The position numbers and the translations under genes were made by a program. The notes beneath the pieces are model-generated. The model was given only the letters and a program-made list of their open reading frames with translations, had not been told where the DNA came from and searched no databases. From NCBI GenBank assembly GCA_030765785.1, contig JAVCCC010000029.1, positions 1 to 46,173 on the forward strand: 46,173 nt of DNA. Reading direction: 5' to 3'. Below, one piece after another: positions 15,566 through 23,128 of this stretch. The DNA is from Candidatus Aceula lacicola. GTDB taxonomy: Bacteria > Omnitrophota > Gorgyraeia > Zapsychrales > Aceulaceae. Every line of letters begins with the position of its first letter. Position 1 is the first letter of the stretch.

Positions 15566-16697
15566 AGAAAATCGGCTTATTAGCCTTACGCAAAAAGTCT
15601 TGCAGATCAACTCTGAAAATCCTCCTGGAAACGAGCTCGTACTTTCAAAATTTATTGAGAAAGATATGCGATCTTTAGGACTTACGGTTAAGACGTATAC
15701 TTTTGCAAAGGCGCGTCCGAATGTTGTCGCTGTTTTAAAGGGAAAAAATAAAAAGCTTGCATCAAAAAAAGCGATTTTAATCACGCCTCATTTTGATACA
15801 GTCCCGTTCGGCAAAGGATGGAAACACGATCCGCTTGGCGGAGAAATCAAAAATGGACGCATATATGGCCGAGGCGCAACTGACGACAAAGGAAACTTGG
15901 CGTGTGCTATGGAAGTGATGCGTAGTCTCGTTGAAGATAAAGTAAAGTTTGACTATGACATTATTTTTGCAGCTACTGTTGATGAAGAGACAGGAAGTCG
16001 TTATGGCATTATTCCGCTCCTTGAAAAAGATATTATAAAACCAGAGGCAGCGCTTGTATTGGATTCTGATGAATTTTATTCGATTATCGCACAAAAAGGT
16101 TTGATGCACGGACGCATCCAAGTTTTTGGCAAGAAATCTCATGGGGCTTACAATTGGCGAGGAGTTAATGCCATTGAGCTTGCTTCTAAGATTATTCAGG
16201 ACTTTAAGGCGCTTAAATTTAAACATAAGAAGCATCATTTCTTGCGTCCACCAACAATGAATATTGGAACGATTACGGGTGGAGATAAGGTAAATATGGT
16301 TGCTGATTTTTGTGAATTTTCTTTTGATTTTCGTTTTATGCCGGATATGGATCCTAAGAAAAGTATTAAAAGATTTAAGTCTGTTGTGGCTCGTCATGCC
16401 AAGAGAGCAAAGCTTATTATTGATGATCTTCAGATGCCTTATGAAATTGATCCTACGCATGATTTGGTGAAAATTTATGAAAATACTTGTAAGAGGATGA
16501 AGCGACCCACAACGCTAAAGGGGAGCGAAGGTGCAACCGTGATTACGTTTTTTCAAAAGAAAAAAATTCCGGCGATTGCTACAGGATATGGAAGTTCAAA
16601 AACAGCGCATACAACCGATGAATATGCGCATGTCAAGAAATTGTGCGATGGTGCAAAGGTGTTGGAGCAATTTTTAAAGGATTTTGACGAGCGATGA
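15558..16697 (+). CDS. M20-family metallopeptidase/deacylase (DapE/ArgE-like)
   Basis: This is a zinc-dependent amidohydrolase of the M20 family, which includes succinyl-diaminopimelate desuccinylase, acetylornithine deacetylase and carboxypeptidases. With the start at 15558 the protein has 379 residues. The metal and catalytic motifs are in order: TPHFDTVP (His and Asp), GRGATDDKG (bridging Asp), VDEETGS (Glu-Glu pair), LDSDEF and a C-terminal TAHTTDE. A longer frame opens at 15501 inside the preceding gene, but the ATG at 15558 has AAGGA upstream, sits at the usual overlap and gives the normal family N-terminus. The substrate cannot be fixed from sequence. The 3' end overlaps the DUF3108 gene by 4 bases. 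Confidence 0.88.
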   Translation: MIKENRLISLTQKVLQINSENPPGNELVLSKFIEKDMRSLGLTVKTYTFAKARPNVVAVLKGKNKKLASKKAILITPHFDTVPFGKGWKHDPLGGEIKNGRIYGRGATDDKGNLACAMEVMRSLVEDKVKFDYDIIFAATVDEETGSRYGIIPLLEKDIIKPEAALVLDSDEFYSIIAQKGLMHGRIQVFGKKSHGAYNWRGVNAIELASKIIQDFKALKFKHKKHHFLRPPTMNIGTITGGDKVNMVADFCEFSFDFRFMPDMDPKKSIKRFKSVVARHAKRAKLIIDDLQMPYEIDPTHDLVKIYENTCKRMKRPTTLKGSEGATVITFFQKKKIPAIATGYGSSKTAHTTDEYAHVKKLCDGAKVLEQFLKDFDER

Positions 16698-17398
16698 AAA
16701 AGATAATCTTTTTATTCATTTTATTTACGTTGTGCCTTGTGCCTGCACAAGCACAAAGCGCAGGTTTTTCTTACGATCAATTTATCGGAGAGACCATAAC
16801 ATATCGCATAAAAAGTTTAGGCGTTAAAGCCGGCGATGCAACGCTTTCGTTTGATGGATCGGCGAGTATCGATGGTAAAGATGTTTATGTTTTAACATTT
16901 AAAGCGACAGCGATGAATTTTTTAGATGTCGAAAAGATTTATGTGGATAAAAAAGATTTTTATCCGATTCGTGTTGATCGTGATCTTAATATTGGGGGTT
17001 CTAAAGAAAAGATAGTAGAATCTTACGATCAAGAAAATTTTGTTGTGATTATTGAAAAAACAGTCGAAGGCAAAGATGCTCCTGAAAAGACAGTGATTAA
17101 AAAAGAAGACCGAATTGATAATATTTATTGTTTTATTTATCGAGTTCGAAACAAGAATAGTTTTAAAGTAGGAAATTCATTTAAAATGAATTTGCCTACA
17201 AAGGATGTTTCGGTTAAAATAGCTAAAAAGAGAAAAATTAAAGCTGCAGGTAAACGATATTGGGCCTATTATTTGCACACCGTTCCAGCACAGTATCGTC
17301 TTTGGTTTACAGAGTCAGACGGAGAAATACCGATTCGCATTGACAAGCCGGCAGCTTTTGGCGGAACGTCAATGTTGATGACAGAATACAAAAAGTAA
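16694..17398 (+). CDS. Exported DUF3108-family protein
   Basis: A 234-residue protein beginning with a clear signal peptide (about 1-21, ending AQA), so it is periplasmic or envelope-associated. The mature part is beta-rich and matches my memory of the DUF3108 family: an opening [20 protein letters not shown], a middle [16 protein letters not shown] and a closing [13 protein letters not shown]. The function of the family is not established. Start and end are tightly packed: a 4-base overlap with the M20 gene and 16 bases before trpB. There is no lipobox cysteine and no internal membrane segment. Confidence 0.85.
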   Translation: MKKIIFLFILFTLCLVPAQAQSAGFSYDQFIGETITYRIKSLGVKAGDATLSFDGSASIDGKDVYVLTFKATAMNFLDVEKIYVDKKDFYPIRVDRDLNIGGSKEKIVESYDQENFVVIIEKTVEGKDAPEKTVIKKEDRIDNIYCFIYRVRNKNSFKVGNSFKMNLPTKDVSVKIAKKRKIKAAGKRYWAYYLHTVPAQYRLWFTESDGEIPIRIDKPAAFGGTSMLMTEYKK

Positions 17399-17414
17399 AA
17401 GGATTTTAACGAAT

Positions 17415-18593
17415 ATGCAAAGACCTGATTTAAAAGGAAATTTTGAAGAATTTGGAGGACGCTTTGTTCCTGAGACGCTGATGTCTTTGGTCGTCGATTT
17501 AGAAAAGACATTTAATGCTCTTAAGAAAGATAAAGGTTTTAAGAAAGAGTTTGCCTTTTATCTTCGCGAATATGCTGGGCGACCAACAAATTTGTACTTT
17601 GCTTGTTCGTTAAGTGAGAAGTTAAAGACGCTCAAAGTTTATTTAAAGCGGGAAGATTTGCTTCATACGGGCGCGCATAAAATCAATAACACGCTTGGAC
17701 AAATTTTAGTAGCTCGCCGGATGGGAAAAACACGTATTATTGCTGAGACTGGCGCTGGACAGCATGGCGTTGCGACCGCAACGGCTGCAGCGCTTTTTGG
17801 ATTAAAGTGTGATGTGTATATGGGGGAAAAAGATATTGAGCGTCAGGCCTTAAACGTTTTTCGTATGAAACTTTTGGGGGCAAAGGTTATCCCAGTGACA
17901 AGTGGATCAAAAACGCTTAAAGATGCCATGAACGAGGCGATTCGTGATTGGGTGACAAATGTAAAAAATACATTTTATATTATTGGTTCTGTGGCAGGGC
18001 CTCATCCGTATCCTATGATGGTGCGTGAATTTCAGAAAATTATCGGAATAGAGGCGCGCAAACAATTTTTAGCTAAAGAGAAGAAGTTGCCAGATTACTT
18101 GGTTGCCTGTGTTGGTGGAGGCTCTAACGCTCTGGGGCTTTTTCATCCATTTTTTAATGACAAAAAAGTTAAGATGATAGGCGTAGAGGCGGCTGGTTAT
18201 GGGCTAAATACAGATAAACATTCGGCAGCTATTTTAAAGGGAAAGACTGGGGTTTTGCATGGCAGCAAGAGTAAGCTTTTGCAGACAAAAGATGGTCAGA
18301 TAAGAGAAGTTCATTCTATTGCTGCAGGTCTTGATTATCCAGGAGTAGGTCCAGAACATGCCTATTACAAAAAGATTGGCCGAGCTGATTATGTTGCGGT
18401 TGACGACAAACAAGCGATTAAAGGATTAAAGTTGCTTTGTAAGACTGAAGGCATTCTTCCCGCTCTTGAAAGTTCACACGCTATTGGGTATTTAGAAAAG
18501 TTGGCTAAAAAAGTAAAACGCAAATCCAGCGTTATTGTCTGTCTGTCTGGACGAGGTGATAAAGACGTTTATGAATTAAAAGAAATCGTTTAA
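17415..18593 (+). CDS. trpB: Tryptophan synthase beta chain TrpB
   Basis: TrpB is the PLP enzyme that condenses indole with serine to form tryptophan, working as an alpha2beta2 complex with TrpA. The protein has 392 residues. PLP is expected on Lys89 in [11 protein letters not shown]. The catalytic-region motif [12 protein letters not shown] and the phosphate-binding GGGSNALG are present. The N-terminus [15 protein letters not shown] is typical of the TrpB1 type that partners TrpA, rather than TrpB2. It lies with trpA but is separated from trpG-D-C-F by the giant gene and three other genes. Confidence 0.97.
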   Translation: MQRPDLKGNFEEFGGRFVPETLMSLVVDLEKTFNALKKDKGFKKEFAFYLREYAGRPTNLYFACSLSEKLKTLKVYLKREDLLHTGAHKINNTLGQILVARRMGKTRIIAETGAGQHGVATATAAALFGLKCDVYMGEKDIERQALNVFRMKLLGAKVIPVTSGSKTLKDAMNEAIRDWVTNVKNTFYIIGSVAGPHPYPMMVREFQKIIGIEARKQFLAKEKKLPDYLVACVGGGSNALGLFHPFFNDKKVKMIGVEAAGYGLNTDKHSAAILKGKTGVLHGSKSKLLQTKDGQIREVHSIAAGLDYPGVGPEHAYYKKIGRADYVAVDDKQAIKGLKLLCKTEGILPALESSHAIGYLEKLAKKVKRKSSVIVCLSGRGDKDVYELKEIV

Positions 18594-18633
18594 AGGAAAT
18601 TCCTCTAGCGTTCCGTAGAATTGGAGCTCATTT
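18594..18633 (+). repeat. trpB-trpA spacer resembling the element at 28336
   Basis: The spacer begins AAGGAAATTCC and ends TTGGAGCTCATTT immediately before the trpA ATG. The same outer blocks, with a different interior, occur after the helicase gene at 28336-28408. AAATTCC could pair with GGA-ATTT if GCTC is bulged. It may be a small dispersed element or chance similarity. Confidence 0.35.
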
Positions 18634-19425
18634 ATGAATCGAATCGATCAAAAATTTGAAAGTTTAAAGAAACAAAAGAAAAAAGCTTTTATCGCGTTTA
18701 TCACCGCTGGTGATCCGAGCTTGAAAGTAACTGAAGAGCTTGTTTTGGCGTTTGAAGAAAGTGGTGTCGATATCGTTGAGCTTGGGGTTCCGTTTTCTGA
18801 TCCTTTGGCAGACGGACCAACGATTCAAGCGGCGTCTTATCGTGCTCTTAAAAATAAAATTAATATTCCGAGAATTTTTAATCTTGTAAAACGTATCCGA
18901 AAAGTTTCTGATATCCCAATTTGTCTGATGACGTATTATAATCCGGTATTTTATTGTGGAGATGCAAGGTTTGTGCGAGAGGCAAAAAGCGCTGGTGTCG
19001 ACGGTGTTATTATTCCAGATCTTCCTCCGGAGGAGGCAGGTGCGCTGATTAAAGAATCGAAGAAAAAGGATTTCTCAACCATATTCTTTTTATCGCCGGA
19101 AACAAAGAAAGAGCGTATTAAGATAATCGAAAAAGCATCAACCGGGTTTGTTTATTATGTATCAATCGCAGGTGTGACAGGTGCACGCAAAGCGTTACCG
19201 AAAACCCTCAAAGAAAATTTAAAGAAAATAAAGCGCGTGGTTAAAAAACCTCTATGTGTTGGTTTTGGTATTTCCACCGGATCTCAGGCTAAAGAAATTT
19301 CTGAGGTGTCTGATGGCGTCATTGTTGGAAGCGCGATTATCAAGCAGATCATTAAGAATAAGGGTAAAAAGAATTTAGCTTCTAGCGTTGCTCGATTCGT
19401 GAAAGGTTTAGCTAAAAATGTATAA
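18634..19425 (+). CDS. trpA: Tryptophan synthase alpha chain TrpA
   Basis: TrpA cleaves indole-3-glycerol phosphate to indole, which is channelled to TrpB. The protein has 263 residues. The catalytic Glu49 (DIVELGVPFSDP) and Asp60 (PLADGP) fall at the same residue numbers as in the well-studied Salmonella enzyme. FLSPETKKERI and YYVSIAGVTGAR are further signatures, and GFGIST forms the phosphate site. A 40-base spacer after trpB contains a possible small repeat (see findings). The stop overlaps the M16 peptidase start by 8 bases. Confidence 0.97.
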   Translation: MNRIDQKFESLKKQKKKAFIAFITAGDPSLKVTEELVLAFEESGVDIVELGVPFSDPLADGPTIQAASYRALKNKINIPRIFNLVKRIRKVSDIPICLMTYYNPVFYCGDARFVREAKSAGVDGVIIPDLPPEEAGALIKESKKKDFSTIFFLSPETKKERIKIIEKASTGFVYYVSIAGVTGARKALPKTLKENLKKIKRVVKKPLCVGFGISTGSQAKEISEVSDGVIVGSAIIKQIIKNKGKKNLASSVARFVKGLAKNV

Positions 19426-20686
19426 GCGTACTGATTTAAAAAGTAAATTAAGAGTTATTAGTCATCAAATGAAGGATCGCAATAGTGTTGCCGTCGGTCT
19501 TTGGGCAGGCGTCGGAGGTCGTTATGAACACGAACAAAACAAAGGAGCGGCACATTTCTTAGAGCACATTTTATTTAAGGGAACAAAAGATTATAAATGT
19601 GCAGCCATTAAAGAAGAGATTGAAGGTATTGGTGGAAGCCTGAATGCTTTTACATCAGAAGAGTGTACGTGTTATTTTGCTAAAGTTCCGTCGAAGAATG
19701 CTGTTAAAACATTTGATGTTTTGTCGGACATGATCATTCAGCCCCTCATTACAAAAAAAGATGTCAACAAAGAGCGTGGTGTTATTTTAGAAGAAATCAA
19801 AATGTATTACGATCTCCCTCAGCATTTAGTCCGTGATCTTTTAGACGAGCTTTTATGGTCAGGTCATCCACTGGGTCAGAACTTGGCAGGAAGCCTTGAA
19901 ACAGTGGGAGCGATGAGTTATCAGGATTTAAGAGATTTCCATCGAAATTATTATATTCCATCTAATATTGTTGTTTCGGTTTGTGGCGGTATGGAGCATG
20001 GTAAAATTCTTAATCTAGTGAAAAAGAAATTTAAAGGTGTCACGCGTACTGGAAATATTCTTTGCCAGAAAGTAAAAAGTGCAGAAGCGGGACCTAAGGT
20101 CAAGTTTTTCAAAAAAGATATTGAGCAGATGCATTTGGCCCTTGGCGTGATAGGTCTTGATCGCCAACACAAGGATCGATACGCACTCGGTGTTTTAAAT
20201 ATTATTTTGGGTGGCAATATGTCTAGCCGGCTTTTTAATGAAGTTCGAGAAAAAAGGGGCCTTGCGTATTCGGTTTCTTCAGGAGTTAAATCCTTAAAAG
20301 ATACGGGTGCCTTTATTGTGCGGGCAGGCGTTCATAATGAAAAGATCGTTGATGCGGTTGATGTGATCCTAAAAGAGCTTAAGAAAATAAGTCAAAAAAA
20401 GGTTGGGGCAAGTGAATTTAAAAGGGCTAAAGATTATCTTTTGGGCCAGACCCTTTTAAGCCTAGAAGACACTGCTGAGCATATGTTTTGGCTGGGAGAA
20501 TCTGTTGTTTCAACCAATAAGGTTGAAACTTTAGAGAGCGCAATCAAGAAGGTAAGAAGCGTTACTATGGCTGATGTTCAGCGTGTTGCCAAAGCCCTTT
20601 TTAAGAAGGATCATATGAATTTAGCTCTTGTGGGGCCTATCAAAAAGGATCAAGAGAAAAAAATTCAGTCTCTACTCGGTTTGTGA
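19418..20686 (+). CDS. M16-family zinc peptidase (processing-peptidase-like)
   Basis: This 422-residue protein belongs to the inverted-zincin M16 family. The HxxEH motif is HFLEH at 46-50, and the distal zinc ligand fits Glu126 in RGVILEEIKMY. The second half (from about 220) is the usual inactive repeat with RLFNEVREKRGLAYS. No signal peptide is seen, so the protein is probably cytoplasmic, as are most stand-alone bacterial members. Substrates are unknown; family members degrade short peptides or remove presequences. It overlaps trpA by 8 bases and ends the run. Confidence 0.92.
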   Translation: MYKRTDLKSKLRVISHQMKDRNSVAVGLWAGVGGRYEHEQNKGAAHFLEHILFKGTKDYKCAAIKEEIEGIGGSLNAFTSEECTCYFAKVPSKNAVKTFDVLSDMIIQPLITKKDVNKERGVILEEIKMYYDLPQHLVRDLLDELLWSGHPLGQNLAGSLETVGAMSYQDLRDFHRNYYIPSNIVVSVCGGMEHGKILNLVKKKFKGVTRTGNILCQKVKSAEAGPKVKFFKKDIEQMHLALGVIGLDRQHKDRYALGVLNIILGGNMSSRLFNEVREKRGLAYSVSSGVKSLKDTGAFIVRAGVHNEKIVDAVDVILKELKKISQKKVGASEFKRAKDYLLGQTLLSLEDTAEHMFWLGESVVSTNKVETLESAIKKVRSVTMADVQRVAKALFKKDHMNLALVGPIKKDQEKKIQSLLGL

Positions 20687-20741
20687 ATTCTCAGAGTTTC
20701 ATTTTTACATAAGAGGACGAGCGTTTTATAGTCATTTTGAT

Positions 20742-20770
20742 TTGACAAAATCACAAATATCCGATAGACT
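20742..20770 (+). promoter_or_regulatory. Promoter for the 56-residue protein
   Basis: Consensus -35 TTGACA (20742-20747), a 17-base spacer and TAGACT (20765-20770), with a near alternative TATACA a few bases later. It lies about 40 bases before the ATG at 20810. Confidence 0.7.
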
Positions 20771-20809
20771 TTATACAATTAAGTTACTACATAAACGAAA
20801 GGAGTTTCA

Positions 20810-20980
20810 ATGGAAGAGTTATCTTTTTACGATGTTAAGTCAAAGGCAAAATTCAACGCATCTGAATACGAGGTTAGAGAAAAAAGTGGCCGTTTTTTTG
20901 CTGTTGCAAAATCTCAAAGCGGAACACACGAATGCTGGAGAGTCCTTTCTAAGGACCAAGCAGCAAAATTAAAGAAGTAA
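20810..20980 (+). CDS. Small conserved-looking protein of unknown function (56 residues)
   Basis: An ATG at 20810 with a perfect GAAAGGAG Shine-Dalgarno sequence and a consensus-like promoter opens a 56-residue frame ending at 20980. The protein is basic and soluble. It starts MEELSFYDVKSK, has a central EVREKSGRFFAVAKS and ends KDQAAKLKK. The central part looks like a short beta hairpin with aromatic residues. I do not recognise the family. Nothing else is encoded convincingly between the M16 gene and rsfS, and a longer frame on the same strand at 20628-20972 is only a shadow. Strong expression signals argue for a real gene with its own promoter. Confidence 0.75.
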   Translation: MEELSFYDVKSKAKFNASEYEVREKSGRFFAVAKSQSGTHECWRVLSKDQAAKLKK

Positions 20981-21059
20981 ATAGGTTAAAGCGAATTTAT
21001 TTATAATACACTGTAAGATTTTTCTTACGGGCAAATTGTACATTAGGCTCGGTTAAGAA

Positions 21060-21443
21060 TTGGTAAAAAAATCCTCTGTTACTACTAAGCAAACCCAGCG
21101 GACCGCAAAGAAGACTATTCAATCGATTGTAGAACTTGCTTTAAGCAAAAAAGCAGAAGATCTGGTTGTGCTTGATATTCGGAAAGTGGCAAATTTTTGC
21201 GATTATTTTATTATTTGCTCTGGAAATTCTGATCGTCAGGTCAAGGCTATTGCAGATGGGATAAGGGAAGGCCTTGGAGAACAAGGTTCTTTTGTGGCAC
21301 GTGCGCAAGGTTATCGGGACGGCAAATGGGCTATTCTTGATATTGGCGATGTCGTGGTTCATGTCTTCGAGAAGGAGTCTCGGGAATTTTATGGGTTAGA
21401 ACATCTTTGGCAAGGCGGAAAAAAAATCGACTGGCAAAATTAA
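21060..21443 (+). CDS. rsfS: Ribosomal silencing factor RsfS (YbeB/Iojap family)
   Basis: RsfS binds ribosomal protein L14 and blocks joining of the 30S and 50S subunits when nutrients are short. The protein has 127 residues. Family signatures are clear: KKAEDLVVLDI, CDYFIICSGNSDRQVKAI, GKWAILDIGDVVVHVF and REFYGLEHLW. The start is TTG at 21060, because an in-frame stop lies 6 bases upstream and no ATG or GTG is available. A TATAAT at 21002-21007 and a hairpin at 21011-21030 lie in the leader. argS follows 9 bases after the stop. Confidence 0.93.
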   Translation: MVKKSSVTTKQTQRTAKKTIQSIVELALSKKAEDLVVLDIRKVANFCDYFIICSGNSDRQVKAIADGIREGLGEQGSFVARAQGYRDGKWAILDIGDVVVHVFEKESREFYGLEHLWQGGKKIDWQN

Positions 21444-21452
21444 GTTTCGCTC

Positions 21453-23126
21453 ATGCTAGCAAATTTAAAGACCCAACTAGAAGATCTTATCAAAAAATCG
21501 CTCAGGGGAGCCTTAGAAGGCTCCTTTGAACTTCCTTCCATTGAATTAGAAAAACCAAAAGAAAAATCACATGGCGATTTTTCATGCAACGTTGCTTTAC
21601 GTTGTGCAAAAATTCTTAAAAAAAGTCCTGTTTCTATTGCTGAAGAGTTTAAGGGGCTTATCGCTCTGACTCTTGAGAAGTCTTCCCTAAAACATAAGAT
21701 TAAATCCATTGAGATTAAGGCACCTGGATTTATCAATTTTTCTTTATCTAATGAAACATTTTCCGATATTCTTACAGATATTTTACGCTTAAGCATTCAA
21801 TTTGGAAAATCAGACATTGGAAAAGGTCAAAAGATTCAGATTGAGTTTGTGTCGGCTAACCCTACGGGACCTTTGACGGTTGCACACGCACGTCAGGCTG
21901 TGGTTGGAGATGCGCTTGGCAATATTCTAAAGTTTATAGGCTTTGAGGTTAAGAAAGAATATTATATTAATGATGAAGGTAATCAGGTCAAGATTTTAGG
22001 TCAATCTATTAATTTGAGAGCCCAAGAAGCGCTTGGCGAGACTATTGATTTTCCAGAAGATCATTATCAAGGAAGCTATATTAAAGATATTGCGAATGAG
22101 TTTTTAGAGAAGAATCAGATTAAGAATGTTCAAGGGCTTGAAAAGAAGAATGAAAAAGATTTTGAAGAATTTGGTGTTTCTTATTTGTTAGACAAGATAA
22201 AGGATGATCTTAAAAGTTTTGGCGTTCAGTTTGATGTTTGGACGTCGCAGGCCAAGGTTGCCACGCAAAAGAATATTGAAAAAGCTTTAGAGTCTATTGA
22301 TAAAAAAGGATATATCTATGATCAAGATGGCGCAACATGGTTTCGCACAACAGAATTAGGTGACGATAAGGATCGTGTTATCAAGAAATCTGATGGTCAA
22401 TATACATATCTAGCACCAGATATTGCGTATCATAAAGATAAGTTTGAACGTGGATTTAATCGTGTTATTAATATCTTAGGCCCAGATCATCATGGATATA
22501 TTTCGCGATTGAAGGCGGCTGTTGAAGCGCTTGGATATGATTCGAAAAATTTAGATGTTTTGATTGTTCAGCTGGCAACGCTTTATCGTGAGGGCAAGCC
22601 TTTATCGATGTCAACGCGCAAGGGAGAGTTTATTAGCCTTCGCGAAGTGATTGACGAGGTTGGTGTTGATGCAGCTCGATTTTTCTTTTTAATGCGGCAT
22701 ATTAAGGTTCATTTGGATTTTGATTTAGAGCTCGCCAAAGAGCAGTCTTCAGAAAATCCTGTTTATTATATTCAGTATGCGCATGCTCGTATCAATAGTA
22801 TTTTTGCAAACGCAAAGGAACAAAATTTAAAAGCTTCAAAAAAAGAATTTTCATTTCTTCAGGCTCCCGAAGAAATTGATTTAATCCAAAAAATGGCATC
22901 GTTTGAGGATGCACTTTCAATCTGTTTGACTCAGCTTGATCCGTTTGGAATGGTTTCGTACTTGATGGATTTAGCAGGTTGTTTTCATAAGTTTTATGAT
23001 AAGTATAAAGTTATTGGAGATGATCCAAAATTGTCCTCAGAGCGTCTTGCCTTAGTTGAGGCTGCGCGCATTGTGTTTGCCAGTGGACTGAAGCTTTTAG
23101 GCGTCAGTGTTCCGGAAAAGATGTAG
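21453..23126 (+). CDS. argS: Arginyl-tRNA synthetase
   Basis: ArgRS charges tRNA-Arg with arginine. The protein has 557 residues, the usual size. An N-terminal Add1 domain (about 1-90) includes KSHGDFSCNVAL, followed by the class I catalytic domain with SANPTGPLTVAHARQ at about 134-148 and YYINDEGNQ. A KMSK-like loop reads LSMSTRKGEF. The C-terminal DALR anticodon-binding domain contains YYIQYAHARI. The HIGH-equivalent is TVAH (142-145) instead of the common HVGH or HIGH, with the first His replaced by Thr. It is followed 2 bases later by recJ. Confidence 0.96.
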   Translation: MLANLKTQLEDLIKKSLRGALEGSFELPSIELEKPKEKSHGDFSCNVALRCAKILKKSPVSIAEEFKGLIALTLEKSSLKHKIKSIEIKAPGFINFSLSNETFSDILTDILRLSIQFGKSDIGKGQKIQIEFVSANPTGPLTVAHARQAVVGDALGNILKFIGFEVKKEYYINDEGNQVKILGQSINLRAQEALGETIDFPEDHYQGSYIKDIANEFLEKNQIKNVQGLEKKNEKDFEEFGVSYLLDKIKDDLKSFGVQFDVWTSQAKVATQKNIEKALESIDKKGYIYDQDGATWFRTTELGDDKDRVIKKSDGQYTYLAPDIAYHKDKFERGFNRVINILGPDHHGYISRLKAAVEALGYDSKNLDVLIVQLATLYREGKPLSMSTRKGEFISLREVIDEVGVDAARFFFLMRHIKVHLDFDLELAKEQSSENPVYYIQYAHARINSIFANAKEQNLKASKKEFSFLQAPEEIDLIQKMASFEDALSICLTQLDPFGMVSYLMDLAGCFHKFYDKYKVIGDDPKLSSERLALVEAARIVFASGLKLLGVSVPEKM

Positions 23127-23128
23127 CC

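Noticed and set aside
15777-16460. 227-codon minus-strand frame opposite the M20 gene
   Set aside because: It lies fully inside a gene with intact catalytic motifs, and its product (rich in N, I, H, R) shows no domain and no start signals.
20628-20972. 114-codon frame overlapping the end of the M16 gene and the 56-residue gene
   Set aside because: The promoter and Shine-Dalgarno at 20742-20804 point to the other frame, starting at 20810; this frame has no start signals of its own.
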